Program-made: the position numbers and the translations under genes | Notes under the pieces: generated by a model | Databases searched by the model: none | Seen by the model: only the letters and a program-made list of their open reading frames with translations | Told to the model about the DNA's origin: nothing | Shown here: piece by piece, positions 9,758-18,325 of the stretch | Layout of the letters: every line of letters starts with the position of its first letter | Position numbering within the stretch: position 1 is the stretch's first letter | Source: Henriciella marina DSM 19595 | GTDB taxonomy: Bacteria; Pseudomonadota; Alphaproteobacteria; Caulobacterales; Hyphomonadaceae | Reading direction: 5' to 3' | NCBI RefSeq assembly: GCF_000376805.1 | Contig: NZ_AQXT01000002.1 | Coordinates: forward strand, 1,860,001-1,924,000 | DNA length: 64,000 bases

Positions 9758-10360
9758 CTATATCAGATATCTTGAAACCGCGCCGGGCAACTCTCCGCGC
9801 TTCGCCCGCGCAATCGACGCAAAAACCATAAGATGGGTGAAGGCGTCCGTAATCTCACCCGACAGGCAAAGGTCACGCAGATCGGCAAATGGTAGTCGCC
9901 TTATCTGAAGGTCCTCTGATGGCTCCGGCTTTGCCTCGCCTTCTGTCAGCCCCCAGGCGAGATAGCCAACCGCCTTCTCATCGCTGACGGAATTGGAAAG
10001 GTCCCAGCGCCCGATTTCCTGCCAGTGTGCGGCGGCTAATCCGGTCTCCTCTGCCAGTTCCCTGCCGGCAGCCGCCAACGGGTCCTCGCCCTTCGGCCCG
10101 CCACCCTCCGGCAGCTCCCAGCTATATGCGTCGAAGGGAAATCTGTGCTGGCCAACGATCCAGGTCTGGCCGGTCGCATCTATCGGCAGGACGCCGATCG
10201 CAAGGTTCGCATATCGCACGACGCCATAGATGCCAGGGCTGCCATCGGGATGCGCAACCTTGCTGGTCTCGACGCGGATCCAGGGGTTCTCATAGGAAAG
10301 CTCAGTGGAATGGACGGTCCAGGGGCCATTGCGGGTGGGGCGCTCTTTGTCTTTGGACAT
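9758..10360 (-). CDS. Nudix hydrolase (ADP-ribose pyrophosphatase-like)
   Basis: A 200-residue Nudix enzyme with a complete box from GGGPKGE through REL to AEETGL, with Gly and Glu residues in consensus spacing. The region before it (VRYANLAIGVLPID and the WIVGQHRFPF block) resembles ADP-ribose/nucleoside-diphosphate-sugar pyrophosphatases of the NudF/YffH type. The likely reaction is cleavage of a nucleoside diphosphate linked to another moiety, in the cytoplasm. Substrate cannot be fixed from sequence. It is a single-gene unit divergent from the TSUP transporter. Confidence 0.82.
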   Translation of the reverse strand: MSKDKERPTRNGPWTVHSTELSYENPWIRVETSKVAHPDGSPGIYGVVRYANLAIGVLPIDATGQTWIVGQHRFPFDAYSWELPEGGGPKGEDPLAAAGRELAEETGLAAAHWQEIGRWDLSNSVSDEKAVGYLAWGLTEGEAKPEPSEDLQIRRLPFADLRDLCLSGEITDAFTHLMVFASIARAKRGELPGAVSRYLI

Positions 10361-10456
10361 CTTTCCGCATTAGGCCGCGAGGCTCTGAAGGGAAAGAGGC
10401 TTCAAAGGCCCCCGCCCAACTGGCGCTCATCTCACAATCGGCGTATCGCCAACCGC

Positions 10457-11203
10457 ATGAGCTGGGTGAGCGCCGTCATCATTCTTCTTGCAACGCTTCT
10501 GACAGCGTTCATCTCCGGCATTTTCGGCATGGCGGGCGGGCTCATTCTGATGGGCGTGCTGACCGCGCTCCTGCCTGTCGCCAGCGCGATGATTGTCCAC
10601 GGCGCCATCCAGATGGTCTCAAACGGATGGCGCGCTTTTCTCTTACGGCGGCACATAAAATGGGGCATCTTCATGCGCTATGCGGCGGGGTCTGCTGGCG
10701 CCGTCATTCTTCTAGTCCTGCTTGCCTGGCGACCTGACAAGACCATCGTCTATCTCCTGCTGGGCCTGACGCCGCTCATGGTCTGGATCCCGCGCAAGGT
10801 CTTCGATCTCGACATCCAGAAGCGCGGACAGGCCGAGGCAGCAGGCTTCATCGTTCAGGCCCTCAACACGCTGGCAGGTGTTGCGGGCCCGCTGCTCGAC
10901 CTTTTTTTCGTGCGCACCGACATGACCCGTCAGGCGATCGTGGCAACGAAATCCGCGACGCAGGTCCTGGCACACCTCGTCAAGATCGCTTTCTGGAGCC
11001 TGCCGATCCTCGCCGCTGCGGGCAGTGTCCATATCCCGCCGCTCTGGCTTTTCGCGCTCGCCATTCCCCTCTCGATGACGGGGACATGGCTGGGCGGCCT
11101 GGTTCTGGACCGGATGAGCGACGTCAATTTCAAACGCTGGATGCGCTGGCTCGTGACCGTGATCGGCCTTGTCTATCTCGCCCGAGCAGCAGGCCTTCTC
11201 TGA
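10457..11203 (+). CDS. TauE/SafE (TSUP) family membrane transporter
   Basis: Starting at the ATG that gives MSWVSAVIILLATLL, the protein has 248 residues and about seven to eight hydrophobic segments. The first contains the TSUP-typical SGIFGMAGGLILMG. An upstream in-frame extension overlaps the divergent Nudix gene and has no membrane character, so it was rejected. Members export or import sulfur-containing anions or other organic anions; no neighbour indicates the substrate. A hairpin terminator follows. Confidence 0.8.
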   Translation: MSWVSAVIILLATLLTAFISGIFGMAGGLILMGVLTALLPVASAMIVHGAIQMVSNGWRAFLLRRHIKWGIFMRYAAGSAGAVILLVLLAWRPDKTIVYLLLGLTPLMVWIPRKVFDLDIQKRGQAEAAGFIVQALNTLAGVAGPLLDLFFVRTDMTRQAIVATKSATQVLAHLVKIAFWSLPILAAAGSVHIPPLWLFALAIPLSMTGTWLGGLVLDRMSDVNFKRWMRWLVTVIGLVYLARAAGLL

Positions 11204-11216
11204 TCGACTTACAAAA

Positions 11217-11246
11217 AAACGCCGGCACCCGCAGGTACCGGCGTTT
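11217..11246. terminator. Bidirectional terminator between convergent genes
   Basis: AAACGCCGG and CCGGCGTTT pair perfectly over a 12-base loop. A run of A precedes and TTT follows, so the hairpin can terminate the TSUP gene on the plus strand and the beta-barrel gene on the minus strand. Confidence 0.75.
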
Positions 11247-11270
11247 CTCCTCGTTCAGAGTCTCAAAAGA

Positions 11271-11903
11271 CTAGAACTTGTAGCCCGCTGAAACCATAGC
11301 AGCATGGGTGTCGGTATTGCCGAACCCATACCAGGTGTACTCACCGCGCAGATTCCAGTCTTCGGTCAGCGCATAGTCGAGACCGCCGCCCAGCGCTGCG
11401 CCGTCTTCAGAGTCTTCGATGGTGGTGAGCGTCGTGCCGCCAGGTGTCTGGATGTTTGCGTCCAGATCAATGAAGGCATAGCCCGCGCGGCCGAAGGCAT
11501 CGAGACGCTCGGTCACTGGGACTTCAGCCTTGCCGTAGACGCCAACCAGATAGTTGAGGCCGATGTCACCTGACCCGGCAATCAGGTCATTGAAGTCACC
11601 ATCATTATTGTCATCGAGATCGAAGTCGTCTTCGTCGACATTGTAGTCGAATTCGCCGTCATCGATACCCGTGGTAATGTCGGATTCGAGGCTGAACCAG
11701 TCATTGAACTGATAACCGGCACGCGCGGTGATCGCATTCGTGTCGACGCCGCTATCTGCGCCATCCGGCTGAATGTCGAGATAGCTGTAGCCGCCTTGCA
11801 GGTAGAAGCCCTGGTCCTCGGAATAGGATTGAGCATTGGCCGTACCAGCGGCGGCGATCATGGCACCTGCTGCAGTGGCGCCGATAAGCATGGTCTTCAA
11901 CAT
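11271..11903 (-). CDS. Small outer-membrane beta-barrel protein (OmpA/OmpW-like porin family)
   Basis: The 210-residue precursor has a signal peptide cleaved after about residue 24 (AGTANA|QSY). The mature chain alternates amphipathic strands (GFYLQGGYSYLDI, ITARAGYQFNDWFSLE, WNLRGEYTWYGF) and ends in a terminal Phe (VSAGYKF), the sorting signal for outer-membrane barrels. An Asp-rich loop at about residues 80-105 (many D, N and G) may bind divalent cations or lie at the cell surface. The size fits an 8-stranded barrel. Function beyond outer-membrane structure is not evident. Confidence 0.78.
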   Translation of the reverse strand: MLKTMLIGATAAGAMIAAAGTANAQSYSEDQGFYLQGGYSYLDIQPDGADSGVDTNAITARAGYQFNDWFSLESDITTGIDDGEFDYNVDEDDFDLDDNNDGDFNDLIAGSGDIGLNYLVGVYGKAEVPVTERLDAFGRAGYAFIDLDANIQTPGGTTLTTIEDSEDGAALGGGLDYALTEDWNLRGEYTWYGFGNTDTHAAMVSAGYKF

Positions 11904-12064
11904 GGGAGGTTTCCTTGTTCATTTACTCTACGCTCCGGTTCTCATGACCGGAACTGAGGATGAAACGGTGCCAAAGAAACCTCGTTCCTGCGTTGCAGAC
12001 ACCCAAACGCACGTGTGGCAAACGTGCATCACTTTCTGTAATTTAATTTAACAATTCCAGAAGG

Positions 12065-12322
12065 TTAACGACGCTCGCCCGCGTCAGCCGGAACGTACTC
12101 CAGCAGCTCTCCTGGCGTGCAGTCCAGCGCGTGGCAAAGGCGGATCATCGTGTCGAACCTGACACCTTTGACCTTGCCTGATTTCAACAGCGAGAGGTTG
12201 GCTTCTGTCATCCCGATCTCAGCAGCGACGTCTTTCGCCTTACGCTTGCGAAGCGCGAGCATGACGTCCAGCCGCACAATGATTTCGCCAGGCAGCTCAT
12301 CTGCCTCAGACGAACTGGTCAT
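12065..12322 (-). CDS. XRE-family HTH regulator (YozG-like)
   Basis: This 85-residue protein is almost entirely a Cro/CI helix-turn-helix: KAKDVAAEIGMTEANLSLLK is the HTH and FDTMIRLCHALDCTPGELLEY the supporting helices. Such short regulators are usually encoded with a DUF2975 membrane protein, as here, where the genes overlap by 17 bases. It probably represses its own operon; a palindrome at 12866-12886 upstream is the natural candidate site. Target genes are unknown. Confidence 0.82.
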   Translation of the reverse strand: MTSSSEADELPGEIIVRLDVMLALRKRKAKDVAAEIGMTEANLSLLKSGKVKGVRFDTMIRLCHALDCTPGELLEYVPADAGERR

Positions 12323-12824
12323 TGTCGTCCTTCAAGGCGACTGCATCGCTGAACACACTTGAAAGGCCATGCAGCGCAATTCCCATAAGCCCGACACCAA
12401 GCGCCAGATCGGTGAAACGAAGAATGCGATAGCCGTCTTCAATCCCCGCAAAGCCCAGTACGGTGGGAATGACGATTGCGCTTGTGACCGCGGCCCAGAT
12501 CAGGCTGTCAGCCCCGTCCCGCAACGTCTTCAAATTCTTTCGGGTGAAGATATCGCCCTTGCCGCAGCGGCTGAAGAAGAATGCAAAGTCGATCAGGGCC
12601 AGCGCGATGAAGATTGTCGGGCCCGCTTTCAGCATGCCTATCGAGAAGCTTCTGAGGATAGCTCCCAGGTCAGCGCCGCTGCGATAAAACTCACCGCCGA
12701 CTTCCCCGCCAACGACGAACGAGACGTTTAAGAACAGCGTCGCAACCGCAATCCAGGCAAAAATGGACAAGGTCTCATAAGAGCCAGACTTCCCGGACGC
12801 CTCTGTCTTGCTTTCATTCACCAT
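12306..12824 (-). CDS. DUF2975 membrane protein
   Basis: The 172-residue protein has four hydrophobic segments (about residues 20-42, 66-86, 108-126 and 135-155) with the DUF2975 signature GDIFTRKNLKTLRDGADSL between the second and third. It is the first gene of a two-gene operon with the overlapping XRE regulator. Pairs of this kind are widespread but functionally uncharacterised; a membrane partner controlling the regulator is a plausible inference. Confidence 0.75.
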   Translation of the reverse strand: MVNESKTEASGKSGSYETLSIFAWIAVATLFLNVSFVVGGEVGGEFYRSGADLGAILRSFSIGMLKAGPTIFIALALIDFAFFFSRCGKGDIFTRKNLKTLRDGADSLIWAAVTSAIVIPTVLGFAGIEDGYRILRFTDLALGVGLMGIALHGLSSVFSDAVALKDDNDQFV

Positions 12825-12865
12825 GGCTTACCCCCATCAATTCAACTTGGGGCAATATATCTAAT

Positions 12866-12886
12866 AATTATTGTTTGGCAATAATT
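12866..12886. promoter_or_regulatory. Operator candidate of the DUF2975/XRE operon
   Basis: AATTATTG and CAATAATT form a perfect 8-base inverted repeat around TTTGG, 42 bases upstream of the DUF2975 start, in a markedly AT-rich patch that also carries TATATCT, a -10-like element. Autoregulation by the XRE protein is the likely use. Confidence 0.45.
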
Positions 12887-12899
12887 TATTTCTGCCAAT

Positions 12900-13220
12900 C
12901 TAGTTTCGGGTGCCTTCTGCCAGGCAGTCAGCTTCGCCGACGTCAAGCTCGTAAGGGCGCGGGCCGGCCCAGCCATTCAGCATGCGCTCGCCCGGCGAAA
13001 TTATCTGAACGCTCACCCGGCAATCGCCGCCCCGGACCACATAGGAATCGGTGCCATCCGCCTCGATCGCATCGATCGGGCGGCCCTTGAGCGCGTCGGC
13101 AACATCGCCGCTCTCGATGATGCTCACCAGTTCGCGCTGGCGCTGAAAGTGCGGTGGCAGGGCCGCGCTCGCCAGCAGAGGGAAGCCGACCAGCATTGAG
13201 AGAAGCGTTGCGGATTTCAT
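12900..13220 (-). CDS. Hypothetical small exported protein
   Basis: A 106-residue precursor with a short signal peptide (about 1-19, LLASAALPP) and a mature part with two Cys (GGDCRVSV and EADCLAEG) that may form a disulfide. I recognise no family. It lies on the same strand as tadA and about 75 bases upstream of the XRE/DUF2975 operon start, from which it is separated by AT-rich DNA, so it is probably its own unit. Confidence 0.5.
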   Translation of the reverse strand: MKSATLLSMLVGFPLLASAALPPHFQRQRELVSIIESGDVADALKGRPIDAIEADGTDSYVVRGGDCRVSVQIISPGERMLNGWAGPRPYELDVGEADCLAEGTRN

Positions 13221-13278
13221 CTGATCGTCCCCTTTTTCAGATCACCTTCGACAGCAGTCGTATGACAAGAAGGCCATT

Positions 13279-13740
13279 TTATGCCCGGCGGGACCGGAAA
13301 AAGTCTCGCAGCAGCTGCGCCGCCTCTTCTACACGCCCCTGATCCTGCATGATTTCAGGGCGCCAGTGACATGTCGGCTGCTCAAAGAAGCGCGGTCCGT
13401 GAACCACCCCGCCGCCCTTGGGATCCTCTGCCGCAAAGATCAGCCGTCCCAGCCGTGCAAAGGAGATCGCGCCTGCGCACATAGCGCAAGGTTCCAGTGT
13501 GACGTACAGCGAAAGTCCCGTCAGCCGGTAGTTTCGCCTGTTCATACCGGCCTGGCGGATCGCGACGATTTCCGCATGCGCAGTCGGGTCGTGAATACCG
13601 ATGGGGCCATTGCGACCTTCGGCGACCACTTCATCGGTGCGCGGATCCACGATCACAGCGCCGACAGGCACCTCCCCCGCCGCCGCCGCTTGCCGGGCAA
13701 GTTCCAGGGCCCGCGTCATATGATCGGTGGCTGTATTCAT
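13279..13740 (-). CDS. tadA: tRNA-specific adenosine-34 deaminase TadA
   Basis: The 153-residue deaminase has the zinc and proton-shuttle motif HAE at residues 55-57 and PCAMC at 84-88. The TadA-specific EVPVGAVIV, HDPTAHAEI and NYRLTGLSLYVTLEP blocks are all present. It converts A34 of tRNA-Arg(ACG) to inosine, an essential step. The window gene is named for this tRNA enzyme and is unrelated to the pilus ATPase sometimes also called TadA. It is divergent from rsmD. Confidence 0.92.
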   Translation of the reverse strand: MNTATDHMTRALELARQAAAAGEVPVGAVIVDPRTDEVVAEGRNGPIGIHDPTAHAEIVAIRQAGMNRRNYRLTGLSLYVTLEPCAMCAGAISFARLGRLIFAAEDPKGGGVVHGPRFFEQPTCHWRPEIMQDQGRVEEAAQLLRDFFRSRRA

Positions 13741-13802
13741 ATTTTGCTCATACAGGTGCGCGCGCTTTTCGCCACCCCCGCGTGATGCTAAGCGCCTTGG
13801 CC

Positions 13803-14369
13803 ATGCGGATCATATCTGGAAAATTCAAAGGTCAACCGATCGACGCGCCGGCCGGACGCGATACGCGGCCAACCTCCGACCGTGCCCGTGAGAGTCTGTT
13901 CAATGTCCTCGCCCACGCCTCCTGGGCGCCAGACCTTGAAGGCGCGCGGGTCATAGATCTCTTCGCTGGCTCGGGCGCGCTCGGCTTTGAGGCCATATCG
14001 CGCGGGGCAAGTTTCTGCCTGTTCGTCGAAACAGATAGCGCGGCACGCGGCACAATCCGCAACAATGTCGAACACTTCCAGCTTTTTGGAAACACCCGCA
14101 TTCATCGCCGCAGCGCGACCGACCTTGGTCCGAAACCGTCAGGCGTCGGCGCCCCTTTCACGCTGGCCTTCATGGATCCACCATATAATAAAGGCCTCGT
14201 CGAACCCTGCCTGAATACACTTCTGACAGGCCAATGGCTCGCGCCCGGTGCCACAATCGTCGTTGAGACCGATTCCAGGGAAGACTTCGCGCATGAGGGC
14301 TTCCGCCTGATCGATATGCGGGAGGCGGGCAAGGCAAAACTCAGCATGCTCCAGCTGGACCTGGCCTAG
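13803..14369 (+). CDS. rsmD: 16S rRNA (guanine(966)-N2)-methyltransferase RsmD
   Basis: From the ATG giving MRIISGKFKG the protein has 188 residues; this start matches the family better than the ATG seven codons earlier. The TRPTSDRARESLFNVL block, the SAM-binding VIDLFAGSGALGFEA and the catalytic DPPY motif (FMDPPYNKG) are all typical of RsmD. Its stop codon and that of the convergent patatin gene share the palindrome CTAG, so the two genes overlap by four bases. Confidence 0.93.
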   Translation: MRIISGKFKGQPIDAPAGRDTRPTSDRARESLFNVLAHASWAPDLEGARVIDLFAGSGALGFEAISRGASFCLFVETDSAARGTIRNNVEHFQLFGNTRIHRRSATDLGPKPSGVGAPFTLAFMDPPYNKGLVEPCLNTLLTGQWLAPGATIVVETDSREDFAHEGFRLIDMREAGKAKLSMLQLDLA

Positions 14370-15412
14370 CTGTCCAGAAACGTCTCGTGAATATCGATGC
14401 TGGATGACCGGCCGACACTGTCCTGACACGTGTCCAGCCAGGTCTGCGCATGCTCGCGGCCTTTCTCGCGCAGCTCGGTCAGGAAACGCCAGCTTGTGTC
14501 ATATTTCGTCTCCAGACGAAGGTCGCATAGCACCTCTCCGCCCCGGATCGCGTGAATATTGAGATTGCGGTACTGGCTACGCACTGCCTTGTTGAGCAGG
14601 CTCTCATTCAAAAGCTTCTGGACAAAGGCAATGGAGCGCAGCTCCCCCATAAGCGATGCATTGAACGTGATCTCGTTCAGCCGGTCCTGGATCTCGCCTG
14701 CCGTGCGCGGCGTGCCATCCCGTTTGATCGGATTTAGCGTGACGAGGACAATATCGTTTGGCGCATTCGTATAGAAAAGCGGAAAGAGGGAGGGATTACC
14801 GAGATAGCCGCCATCCCAATAGGGCGTTCCACCGATTTCCACCGCCTTGAATGTCTGCGGCAGGCAGGCCGAGGCGAGCACCGCGTCAATCGTGATCTCA
14901 TCTTCCTTGAATATGCGCACGCGGCCGGTTTCAACATTGGTCGCCGCGATGAACAGCTGCACGCCGGAGGTGCGGACAGCCTCGAAATCCACCGTTTCGG
15001 CAACTGCGTCCTTTAGCGGATTCACATCGAAAACATTGAGGTCATACGGGCTCAGAACGGCAGACATGGCAGCCGCGAAGCTGTGCGGCGTCCATGCGGT
15101 GAACGGGTTGGCCGCCATCATCTCCGAACCTAGCGAGGAGGCCGGCATCGCATTGAACACCCTGCCCTTGTTAGCCATCGACTTCCAGAAGGTCTCCAGA
15201 GCCGCCCGGGCGCCCGCCTTGCCGCCATGCTTCAAACCGGAAAGATAGGCCACCGCATTCATCGCCCCGGCCGACGTCGCCGTGATCGCCTGGATATCCA
15301 GCGTCTCGCATTCGCTGAGCCGCTCCAGCACGCCCCATGTAAATGCCCCATGCGCACCTCCGCCCTGAAGGGCCAGGCTGACAGGTTTTGCTTTCGCTGG
15401 GGATCGCGCCAT
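14366..15412 (-). CDS. Patatin-like phospholipase
   Basis: The start giving MARSPAKAKPVSLALQGGG yields 348 residues; a longer start at 15460 would overlap the divergent Nudix gene. The oxyanion Gly-rich loop QGGGAHG is near residue 14. The nucleophile elbow is ATSAG rather than the usual GTSAG, and the catalytic Asp lies in WDGGYLGNPS. The enzyme is expected to be a Ser-Asp dyad acyl hydrolase acting on lipids. The C-terminal part (NPIKRDGTPRTAGEIQDRLNEI) is like that of the DUF3734-type subgroup, an assignment I hold loosely. No signal peptide is visible, so it is probably cytoplasmic or membrane-associated. Confidence 0.85.
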   Translation of the reverse strand: MARSPAKAKPVSLALQGGGAHGAFTWGVLERLSECETLDIQAITATSAGAMNAVAYLSGLKHGGKAGARAALETFWKSMANKGRVFNAMPASSLGSEMMAANPFTAWTPHSFAAAMSAVLSPYDLNVFDVNPLKDAVAETVDFEAVRTSGVQLFIAATNVETGRVRIFKEDEITIDAVLASACLPQTFKAVEIGGTPYWDGGYLGNPSLFPLFYTNAPNDIVLVTLNPIKRDGTPRTAGEIQDRLNEITFNASLMGELRSIAFVQKLLNESLLNKAVRSQYRNLNIHAIRGGEVLCDLRLETKYDTSWRFLTELREKGREHAQTWLDTCQDSVGRSSSIDIHETFLDS

Positions 15413-15459
15413 AGAAGCTCCTATAGAGGCTTCGCTAGATGGAACGGGGCAGGAGCACA

Positions 15460-15933
15460 ATGAATAGAGACGCGCAAACGCCCAGACCGGTCGACGGACT
15501 GAAGCCGCAGCCAGCCGCCGGCGTGGTCTGCATCAAGTCTGACCACGTCCTTCTCATCAGGCGCGGAACCCCGCCAATGACAGGCGAGTGGTCTCTACCA
15601 GGTGGTCGTATCGAACCCGGCGAAACCGCACGCGCTGCCGCGCTCCGAGAGCTGATGGAAGAAACCGGCATAGAGGCAGAGATCACTGGCCTCATCGACG
15701 TCGTCGATGCCATCATCACCAACCGGGAAAAGACGCTGATTACCCGCCACTATGTACTTTGCGACTATGCCGCCATCTGGACAGACGGAGAGCCCATTGC
15801 TGGCGATGACGCGGCAGATGCGCGCTGGTTCCCATTGGCTGACATTGCCAGCCTAGAGTTGTGGGAAGAGACCGTGCGGATCATAGAAACCGGCGCCCGG
15901 CTCGTCGGTGCCCTTCCTGAAAGAGGCCATTGA
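15460..15933 (+). CDS. Nudix hydrolase
   Basis: Starting at the ATG after AGGAGCACA, the protein has 157 residues. The Nudix box runs from GGRIEPGE through RELMEETGI in the consensus spacing. The flanking MTGEWSLPG and DARWFPLADI are typical of the broad MutT/ADP-ribose group of small Nudix proteins. Substrate is not predictable. A retropepsin-like gene follows 58 bases downstream in the same direction, which may make an operon. Confidence 0.85.
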   Translation: MNRDAQTPRPVDGLKPQPAAGVVCIKSDHVLLIRRGTPPMTGEWSLPGGRIEPGETARAAALRELMEETGIEAEITGLIDVVDAIITNREKTLITRHYVLCDYAAIWTDGEPIAGDDAADARWFPLADIASLELWEETVRIIETGARLVGALPERGH

Positions 15934-15991
15934 TGGCATGGTGCCTCTTTAGCGTTCCGGAAAAGAGAACGCATGAAGGGAGATAAAAGAG

Positions 15992-16921
15992 GTGAGACGC
16001 GCCTCTCTCATATCGGTTTTGGCGGCACTTGTTTTTGCTGCCGGACCGCCTGCGTTTGCGACGCAAAGCGACCAGCTACGTTTTGATATCACCGAGACCG
16101 GCCACATGGTCGTGGATATCGCGATCAATCGCGACACCGACGCCCTCGCCATAGTCGACACAGCCGCGACCTTTCCGATCATCGACCGGAAAACCGCCGA
16201 CTTGGCGAAGATCGAGCTGCCGGTCAGCCCTGCCATGATCGACATTGTCGGTCTTGGCGAAGTGCGCACCTTTCCGGTCGTGCAGGTCGGCCAGCTGACG
16301 CTTGGCGCACTGGAAATACAGAACGTCCCTGCCGCCTATAATGCGAAGATACGGTTTCCATCGACAGGCAACGTCATTCCGGCAAACAGCCTGCCCTATA
16401 GGACGCTCGACTTCGACTTCCGAAACACGCGTCTGCGCTTGTACGACGCCCCTCCCAGAACGGTTCGCGGCGCGCATACCGGTCGACTGAAGATCATCCG
16501 GTACGGCGGCCTGCCCTTCATCGAGGTCAGGGTGAACGGCGTCGATGGTCTGGCGCTGATTGATACCGGCGCGAGCATCACCTTCGTCAACTCAGCCTTT
16601 GCTCAGGGGGCCGCATCGTCGGCCCGCGCCGTGCGGACAGTCGAGCTCATCGGCGCAACGGGAAATGTCACGCCAGTGAAAATCCTTTACAGCCGACGCT
16701 TCCAGATAAGCGACTACACGGTGGACAGGTTCAATGTCGTCGTGTCCGATCCCGAATTCCTTCAGATGCTTGGGCTCGGCGACACACCCGTCATGGTGCT
16801 CGGGCTCGACGTCCTGAAAAGCTTCAGGATGCAGATCGACAGGCAATCGGAGCAGCTGCGCCTGTCCATGCCAGGCAATAGCCTCGGGCGCGGCGCAGGC
16901 ATGTCGCTCCGCACACGCTGA
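15992..16921 (+). CDS. Exported retropepsin-like aspartic protease with two protease domains
   Basis: The start is GTG with AGGGAG about ten bases upstream. Residues 1-23 form a signal peptide. Two retropepsin-like repeats follow. The first carries LAIVDTAATFPI (about residues 51-62), with Ala in place of the usual Gly of DTG. The second carries the canonical LALIDTGASITFVN (about 188-201) and a matching VLGLDVL flap-end motif. Viral and bacterial enzymes usually dimerise single domains, so one chain with two copies could form an internal pseudo-dimer. A periplasmic location is likely; no substrate is known. Confidence 0.75.
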   Translation: MRRASLISVLAALVFAAGPPAFATQSDQLRFDITETGHMVVDIAINRDTDALAIVDTAATFPIIDRKTADLAKIELPVSPAMIDIVGLGEVRTFPVVQVGQLTLGALEIQNVPAAYNAKIRFPSTGNVIPANSLPYRTLDFDFRNTRLRLYDAPPRTVRGAHTGRLKIIRYGGLPFIEVRVNGVDGLALIDTGASITFVNSAFAQGAASSARAVRTVELIGATGNVTPVKILYSRRFQISDYTVDRFNVVVSDPEFLQMLGLGDTPVMVLGLDVLKSFRMQIDRQSEQLRLSMPGNSLGRGAGMSLRTR

Positions 16922-17017
16922 TCCAGCGCCGGGGCGCCTCGCTTTCCCCTTCGTCATCATTGAAATCGAGAAGGGCATCCATCTTTATGCGCCCAAACAC
17001 TCAGGGAGATTATCTGC

Positions 17018-17803
17018 ATGGCTTACGCACCTTTTGACCTCACAGGGAAAGTCGCGCTCGTTACCGGCGGCAATCGCGGGATTGGCTATGGCATGGCCGA
17101 AGCGCTGGCTGCCTCGAACGCCCATGTCGCCATCTGGGGGCGCAAGGATGCGGCCAACAAGGAAGCAGTCGAGGCCTTGTCGAAGCTCGGGACCGGCAAT
17201 GTGAAAGCCTGGAGCGTCGACGTGGCCGACGAAGCCGCTGTCGTCGACGCCATGAAAGCCACCGTTGAGGGGCTCGGCCGTGTGGACACGTGTATCGCCA
17301 ATGCGGGCGTCGGCTTCGGGGCCTCAAGCTTTGCTGAGATGGACACCGAAACCTGGAACAAGAACATGGCCGTCAATCTGGACGGCGCGTTCTGGACCCT
17401 GCGCGAAGCAACCAAGCACATCACTGAACGCGCCAAGGCAGGCGATCCGGGCGGCTCACTTGTTGGTGTGGCGTCGCTCGCCGCCATTGAAGGCGCGGCC
17501 CGCAATCAGGCCTACGCCGCCACCAAGGGCGGGCTGATTTCCATGCTGAAAGCCATCGCGGTCGAAACGGCCCGTTATGGCATTCGCGCCAACGCCATCC
17601 TGCCAGGCTGGATCGCGACCGACATGACGCAAAGCGCGCAGGACACCGAGGTATTCCATACCAAGGTCATCTCGCGCGTTCCGGCCCGCCGCTGGGGCGA
17701 GCCGAAGGATTTTGGGGGTGTGGCTGTCTATCTCGCCTCCGACGCATCTTCCTACCATTCTGGCGGGACGTTCGTCATCGATGGCGGGTATTCGATCTTC
17801 TAG
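17018..17803 (+). CDS. SDR-family oxidoreductase
   Basis: A 261-residue classical short-chain dehydrogenase: nucleotide motif TGGNRGIGYG near residue 16, NAG at about 92-94 and the catalytic YAATKGG near 165, with the Ser in VGVASLAA. The C-terminal FVIDGGYSIF is typical of glucose 1-dehydrogenase/3-oxoacyl reductase-like SDRs. Cofactor preference and substrate cannot be read confidently. The ribosome site GGGAG supports the start. It lies near a nitronate monooxygenase and another SDR, perhaps a scattered catabolic group. Confidence 0.85.
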   Translation: MAYAPFDLTGKVALVTGGNRGIGYGMAEALAASNAHVAIWGRKDAANKEAVEALSKLGTGNVKAWSVDVADEAAVVDAMKATVEGLGRVDTCIANAGVGFGASSFAEMDTETWNKNMAVNLDGAFWTLREATKHITERAKAGDPGGSLVGVASLAAIEGAARNQAYAATKGGLISMLKAIAVETARYGIRANAILPGWIATDMTQSAQDTEVFHTKVISRVPARRWGEPKDFGGVAVYLASDASSYHSGGTFVIDGGYSIF

Positions 17804-17805
17804 GC

Positions 17806-18147
17806 CTATTGCGGGGTGGTCTCGTCCGTGGTTTCGGGCGAACCATCCTGCATCGGCATCGTAGAACCGGTATCAAGATCGTCTTCCGGTGTTGGAATGC
17901 CGCCTTCTGTCTCAAGATTGGCCGGACCAGTATCCTGCCGGGTATCGACAATCGCATTGTCATTTGGACGTTCCGAGCCATCGCCCTCGATCAGGTCAGG
18001 CGCTTCGGTATCATCGGTCTGCTCGCCATAGACATAGTCAGGCGTCTCAACCTCTTCACCGACTTCCTGTGCGACGTCCTGATCGTTGCCACCACACGCG
18101 CCCATCAGGAGCGCGGATGCTGCGAGAAGTATGATCTTGAAGTTCAT
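17806..18147 (-). CDS. Hypothetical acidic lipoprotein
   Basis: The 113-residue protein has a lipoprotein signal (MNFKIILLAASALLMGAC) and a mature part that is extremely rich in Asp, Glu, Thr and Pro with no hydrophobic core, so it is probably disordered. The start has AAGGAG. I recognise no family. The gene converges with the SDR, whose stop is two bases away from its own. Confidence 0.6.
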   Translation of the reverse strand: MNFKIILLAASALLMGACGGNDQDVAQEVGEEVETPDYVYGEQTDDTEAPDLIEGDGSERPNDNAIVDTRQDTGPANLETEGGIPTPEDDLDTGSTMPMQDGSPETTDETTPQ

Positions 18148-18325
18148 TCTAAACTCCTTTGGCCATAGGGCCGGGCACTGTTCGTGTTAATCTGTGTGAA
18201 TAATCGGTGAACCGGCCAGAGGTTCCGAACCAAGACGTTAACACCTCAGTCCTGCCGTTGCGGGACGGCTTCACAATCAGCGCAAGATCGCCTTCCATGA
18301 CCCCATACAGTCAGGGAGAGACATT

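Noticed and set aside
10145-10456. N-terminal extension of the TSUP transporter frame
   Set aside because: It overlaps the divergent Nudix gene, has no hydrophobic character, and a standard membrane-protein start exists at 10457.
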